Part shown: piece after piece, positions 58,137 to 64,000 of the stretch
Layout: each line of letters starts with the position of its first letter
Position numbering within the stretch: position 1 is the stretch's first letter
Assembly: GCA_020720385.1 (NCBI GenBank)
Contig: DYOR01000003.1
Coordinates: forward strand, 1,957 to 65,956
Direction: 5' to 3'
Length of the DNA: 64,000 nucleotides
DNA from: Rubrivivax sp.
Lineage (GTDB): Bacteria; Pseudomonadota; Gammaproteobacteria; Burkholderiales; Burkholderiaceae_C
Notes under the pieces: model-generated
The model's input: the letters and a program-made list of their open reading frames with translations, nothing else
What the model was told of the DNA's origin: nothing
Databases searched by the model: none
Made by a program: the position numbers and the translations under genes

Positions 58137-59114
58137 TCAGGGGTTGACGAGCACCACCTTGCCCACCACCTGGCGCGAACCCATGCGCGCGTAGGCGGCC
58201 TTGAGCTCGCGCATGGGCAGCTGGCAGTCGATCACCGGCTTGACCGCCCCGCTGGCGTACCAACGCGCGAGCTGTGCCATGGCCGCGGCGTGTGCCTGCG
58301 GCTCGCGCTTGACGAACTCGCCCCAGAACACGCCGACGATGGAGGCCCCCTTGAGCAGGGGCAGGTTCCACGGCAGCGCCGGGATGGCGCCGCCGGCGAA
58401 GCCCACCACCAGGTAGCGCCCGCGCCAGGCGATGGCGCGCAGCACGGGCTCGGCCAGATCGCCCCCCACGGGGTCGTAGACCACGTCCGGGCCCTTGCCG
58501 CCGGTGAGCGCCTCGAGCGCATCGCGCACGTTCTCGCGGCCGTAGTTCAGCGTGGCATCGGCGCCGAGTTCGCGGCAACGCGCGCACTTCTCGTCGCTCG
58601 ATGCCGCCGCGATGACACGCGCGCCGGCCGCCTTGGCGATCTGCAGCGCCGCCGTGCCCACGCCGCCGGCGGCGCCGACGACGAGCACCGTCTCGCCGGC
58701 GCGCAGCTGTGCCCGGTCGACCAGCGCGTGGTACGAGGTGCCATAGGTGAAGGCGAATGCCGCCGCGTCGGCGACGGCGAAACCGGCCGGCAGGGGCAGC
58801 ACATGCGCGGCGCTGACGCAGGCATGGGTGGCAAAGCCGCCGGTGACACCGATCGCCGCGACCGTGTCGCCCAGCTTCAGCTGCGTCACGCCCTCGCCCA
58901 GTGCGTCGACGCGACCGGCGAACTCGGCGCCCGGGACGAAGGGCAGCGGTGGCTTGGCCTGGTACTTGCCTTCGACGACGAGCAGGTCGGGGAAATTCAG
59001 GCTCGCCGCCTGCACCGCGATGCGCACTTCGCCCGGCCTTGGCTCGGGCGTGGGCAGCTCGCGCCAGTGCAGGGCATCAAAGCCCTCCAGGGTTTCGCAG
59101 AGCCAGGCATGCAT
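58137..59114 (-). CDS. NADPH:quinone oxidoreductase (MDR/zeta-crystallin type)
   Basis: VLVVGAAGGVGTAALQIAKAAGARVIA. Confidence 0.93.
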   Translation of the reverse strand: MHAWLCETLEGFDALHWRELPTPEPRPGEVRIAVQAASLNFPDLLVVEGKYQAKPPLPFVPGAEFAGRVDALGEGVTQLKLGDTVAAIGVTGGFATHACVSAAHVLPLPAGFAVADAAAFAFTYGTSYHALVDRAQLRAGETVLVVGAAGGVGTAALQIAKAAGARVIAAASSDEKCARCRELGADATLNYGRENVRDALEALTGGKGPDVVYDPVGGDLAEPVLRAIAWRGRYLVVGFAGGAIPALPWNLPLLKGASIVGVFWGEFVKREPQAHAAAMAQLARWYASGAVKPVIDCQLPMRELKAAYARMGSRQVVGKVVLVNP

Positions 59115-59163
59115 GGCGTTGTCTCCTCGGTGTGGACGGGTGGGTTGCGCCGCGCATCGCGCG

Positions 59164-60303
59164 TCAATCGATGGTCTGGCGGTAGCGCAGCATGGAGATC
59201 AGCGCCATCACGGCGATGAAGGCGGCGATGGCCGCCGCCTCGGGCCACAGCGCGCCGAAGCTCGAGCCCTTGAGCATGATGGCGCGCACGATGCGCAGGA
59301 AATGCGTCAGCGGCAGGACCTCGCCGATCACCTGCGCCCAGCGCGGCATGCCGCGGAAGGGGAACATGAAGCCCGAGAGCAGGACGTTGGGCAGGAAGTA
59401 GAACACCGTCATCTGCATGCTCTGCAGCTGCGAGCGCGCGACGGTGGAGAAGGCGAAGCCCACGGCCAGCGTGGCGGTGATGAAGAGCAGCACCATCGCC
59501 GTGAGCAGGCCGAAGCTGCCCGCCATGGGCACGCCGAAGAGCCAGCGCGAGGTGGCATAGATGAGCAGCACCTGGCCGTAGCCGAAGATGACGTAGGGCA
59601 GGATCTTGCCGGCCATCATTTCCAGCGGGCGCACGGGGGTGGCGAGCAGGTTTTCCAGCGTGCCGCGCTCGCGCTCGCGCGTCATTGCCATGGCCGTCAT
59701 CATCACCAGCGTCATCGTCAGGATCACGCCCATCAGTCCCGGCACCACGTTGTACGCGGTCAGGCCCTCGGGGTTGTAGCGCCGGTGCAGCCGCACTTCG
59801 AACGGCGCCGCGCCGGCGCGCCGCTGGGCGGTGGCGCCCTGCAGGTCGTGCGACAGCGCCAGGCCGGGCAGGGCGAGCAGGGCGGCCACGGCGGGCCCGG
59901 TGGCGGCGGGGTCGCTGGCGTCGGCATAGACCACCAGCGGCGGTTGCTCGCCGCGCAGCAGCCGGCGCGAGAAGTCCGCCGGGAAGACGAGGGCGAACTG
60001 CACCTTGCCGCTGGCCAGGAGCTGCTCGGCCTGGCTGTCGGAGACGCTGCCCAGGAGGTGGAAGTAGTCGGTGTTCTCCGCCGCGCGCACGATGCTGCGC
60101 ACGAGCGGCGAGTCGTCCAGCGCGACGACCACCGTGGGCAGCTGGCGCGGGTCGCCGTTGATGGCGTAGCCGAAGAGCACCAGCTGCATGATGGGCACGC
60201 CGATGAGCATGGCGAAGGTGAGCCGCTCGCGGCGCAACTGCACCAGCTCCTTGAGCAGCACCGCCAGGATGCGGCCCCAGCTACGCGAAATTGTCCTGAG
60301 CAT
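59164..60303 (-). CDS. ABC-2 type transporter permease
   Basis: YhhJ/YbhR-like TM architecture; follows the ATPase gene. Confidence 0.9.
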   Translation of the reverse strand: MLRTISRSWGRILAVLLKELVQLRRERLTFAMLIGVPIMQLVLFGYAINGDPRQLPTVVVALDDSPLVRSIVRAAENTDYFHLLGSVSDSQAEQLLASGKVQFALVFPADFSRRLLRGEQPPLVVYADASDPAATGPAVAALLALPGLALSHDLQGATAQRRAGAAPFEVRLHRRYNPEGLTAYNVVPGLMGVILTMTLVMMTAMAMTRERERGTLENLLATPVRPLEMMAGKILPYVIFGYGQVLLIYATSRWLFGVPMAGSFGLLTAMVLLFITATLAVGFAFSTVARSQLQSMQMTVFYFLPNVLLSGFMFPFRGMPRWAQVIGEVLPLTHFLRIVRAIMLKGSSFGALWPEAAAIAAFIAVMALISMLRYRQTID

Positions 60304-61204
60304 GCTGCGTCAGCGCGATGAAGACGTCCTCGAGCCCGGTGGCGATGGGCGTGACGCGCCAGGCATGGCCGCTCGCGCGTTCGGCGAGCCACGCGGGCAG
60401 GTCCTCGCCGCGCGGGGCACTCACGTGCACGGCACTGCCGAAGGGCACGACCATCCAGCGCGCGTCGGACTGCAGCAGCGTGCTCGCGGCGCCGAGCTGC
60501 TCGCCGCGCAGCTCCCAGGTGTGCAGGCCGGCGTGCGCGATCACCTCCTCGGCGGTGCCGGCGGCGAGCAGCTTGCCGTAGGAGATGTAGGCCAGCCGGT
60601 GGCAGCGCTCGGCCTCGTCCATGTAGTGCGTGGAGACGAGCACCGTGAGGCCCTGCGCGGCCAGGCTGTGGATCTGCTGCCAGAAGTCGCGCCGCGCCTT
60701 GGGGTCGACGCCGGCGGTGGGCTCGTCCAGCAGCAGCAGTTCGGGCTCGTGGAGCATGCAGGTGGCCAGGGCCAGGCGCTGCTTCCAGCCGCCCGACAAG
60801 GTGCCCGCCAGCTGCCTGCGCCGACCCTGCAGCCCAAGTTGCACCAGGGCCTCGTCGACGACGCGGCGGCGCGCGGACATGCCGTAGGCGCGTGCGACGA
60901 AGTCCAGGTTCTCCTCGATCGACAGGTCCTCGTACAGGCCGAAGCGCTGTGTCATGTAGCCCACCCGGCGCTTGATGCGCCGCGCTTCGCGGCGGATGTC
61001 GTGGCCCAGGCAGGAGCCTTCGCCGGCATCGGCATCGAGCAGCCCGCAGAGCATGCGGATGGTGGTCGTCTTGCCGCTGCCGTTGGGGCCGAGAAAGCCA
61101 CAGATCTCGCCGCGGCGCACGCGGATGTCCAGCGCGTCGACCACGGCACGGCCGGCGAAGCGCTTGGTCAGCCCGCGCACGTCGATGGCGAACTCCTCGC
61201 TCAC
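60281..61204 (-). CDS. ABC transporter ATP-binding protein
   Basis: GPNGSGKTTTIRMLCGLL; LSGGWKQRLALA; LLLLDEPTAGVDP; GTG start. Confidence 0.92.
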   Translation of the reverse strand: MSEEFAIDVRGLTKRFAGRAVVDALDIRVRRGEICGFLGPNGSGKTTTIRMLCGLLDADAGEGSCLGHDIRREARRIKRRVGYMTQRFGLYEDLSIEENLDFVARAYGMSARRRVVDEALVQLGLQGRRRQLAGTLSGGWKQRLALATCMLHEPELLLLDEPTAGVDPKARRDFWQQIHSLAAQGLTVLVSTHYMDEAERCHRLAYISYGKLLAAGTAEEVIAHAGLHTWELRGEQLGAASTLLQSDARWMVVPFGSAVHVSAPRGEDLPAWLAERASGHAWRVTPIATGLEDVFIALTQHAQDNFA

Positions 61205-62187
61205 GGCACGGCCTTGGCCAGGCGCACGTCCACGGGTTGCCCGGGCTTGAGCGCGCCGGGGTCGGCGGGGTCGGCCTCGACCATGAAGACGAGCTTGCTG
61301 CGGCTGCCGATGCTGTAGATCACCGGCGGGGTGAACTCGGCCTGCGGCGAGATGAAACGCACGCGCGCGGTCAGACCCGGGGCGCAGCCGTCGCAGGCCA
61401 CCGAGACCACCTGGCCCACCGCCACGCGCGGCAACTCGGGCTCGGGCACGAAGAAGCGCAGCTTCACCGCGCCCGGCGGCAGCAGGGCGAGCACCGGCGC
61501 ACCGGCCGGGACCCATTCGCCGACGCGGTACAGGGTGTCGTAGACCAGCGCGGCGGTGGGGGCGCTGCGCTGCCTCTGGCCCGCTCGCCACTGCGCCAGC
61601 GCCAGGTCGGCCTGCGCGCCGCGCGCGGCGGCGGCGGCCGCGGCGATGGCGTCGCGCCGTGCGGCCTCGGCGGCAAACGCGCGCTGGGCCTGCAGCTCGC
61701 CCACGCGTGCGGCATCGCGCTCGCGTGCCGCCACCAGGGTGTCGAGCTGCAGCGCGGCGATGAAGCCTTGTGCGACGAGCAGCCGGTTGCGCTCCAGCGT
61801 CGCCGTCGACGCCGCCAGGGTGGCGCGGGCCTGCGCCAGCTGCTGCTCGATCTGCTGCAGCTCCAGCGGCCGGCGGCCCTTGCGCAGGTCGGCTTCCTGC
61901 GCCGCGGCCTGCTCGCTGCGCGCGCGCGCGCCGTCGCGGGCCAGCACCTCGGCCTCGGGGTCGAGCACGTAGAGCAGTTGGCCGACCTTGACCTGGTCGC
62001 CGCGCTTCACGGCCAGGGAGCGCAGCTCGCCAGCGCTGCCGGCGGCGATGTAGACGAGCTCGGCCTCGGCGTAGCCGGCCAGCGCGCCGTCCGGTGCCGA
62101 GGCGCTGCAGCCGGCCAGTGCCAGGCCGAGGGAGAAGAGCAGGGCGAGGGGGCGGACGAGAAGGCGGGTGACGGGCGGATGGCGCAT
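61201..62187 (-). CDS. HlyD-family secretion/adaptor protein
   Basis: Lipobox LALAGCSA; biotinyl-lipoyl-like halves and coiled coil. Confidence 0.88.
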   Translation of the reverse strand: MRHPPVTRLLVRPLALLFSLGLALAGCSASAPDGALAGYAEAELVYIAAGSAGELRSLAVKRGDQVKVGQLLYVLDPEAEVLARDGARARSEQAAAQEADLRKGRRPLELQQIEQQLAQARATLAASTATLERNRLLVAQGFIAALQLDTLVAARERDAARVGELQAQRAFAAEAARRDAIAAAAAAARGAQADLALAQWRAGQRQRSAPTAALVYDTLYRVGEWVPAGAPVLALLPPGAVKLRFFVPEPELPRVAVGQVVSVACDGCAPGLTARVRFISPQAEFTPPVIYSIGSRSKLVFMVEADPADPGALKPGQPVDVRLAKAVP

Positions 62188-62226
62188 GGCGGGATCTCCA
62201 CGCCTATCGTGCCACGCCGCCGTGCC

Positions 62227-63891
<1,665 letters not shown>

Positions 63892-64000
63892 GGCTGGGGG
63901 GAATCCGGTTGCGAGCGCAAAACCCATGATTATCCGGGACGCCCGTACAATCGCCCTCAGCGTCGTGGCATCCAGTCATCGCGGCGCCGTCGATTCCGAC

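Noticed and set aside
54911-58147. 1078-aa plus-strand ORF
   Set aside because: Antisense to the histidine kinase and response regulator, with compositionally biased translation.

Overview
High-GC (about 68-70%) window, most consistent with a betaproteobacterial (Burkholderiales-like) chromosome. About 54 kb of it is a dense sulfur-oxidation island. From left to right: (1) a minus-strand five-gene accessory operon, divergent from dsrA: a 71-aa protein, a stand-alone Cas6/Cmx6-like protein, an unusual DsrC paralogue, an all-helical unknown and a TauD-like dioxygenase; (2) a full reverse-type dsr cluster, dsrABEFHCMK-[SQR]-LJOPNR, plus cobA/SUMT, an exported protein and a rhodanese; (3) a NarX/NarL-like two-component pair; (4) soeABC with a TauE/SafE permease, a small membrane protein, a universal stress protein, a CMD-Rieske fusion and a FadL-type porin; (5) an exported heme c protein with three rhodanese domains, a small Lys-rich peptide ending in Cys, and two YeeE/YedE halves; (6) a TAT-exported PsrABC/PhsABC-type molybdoenzyme operon; (7) a CMD/OsmC/CsoR/DUF2892/RND operon divergent from soxYZAXB (no soxCD in the window); (8) an exported DsrE-like protein, cytochrome c, FccAB, an MBL hydrolase, CcoG, LhgO-like and HiPIP; (9) a second sensor/regulator pair, a quinone oxidoreductase, an ABC-2 exporter and EttA. 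No rRNA, tRNA, CRISPR array or transposase was recognised. The strongest candidates for something undescribed are the Cas6-like/DsrC-like operon, the tri-rhodanese cytochrome, the SQR inside the dsr operon, two operator-like dyad sets, and a dispersed G/C-rich palindromic repeat, one copy of which is translated inside soeA. All calls come from reading the sequence; no homology search was run.
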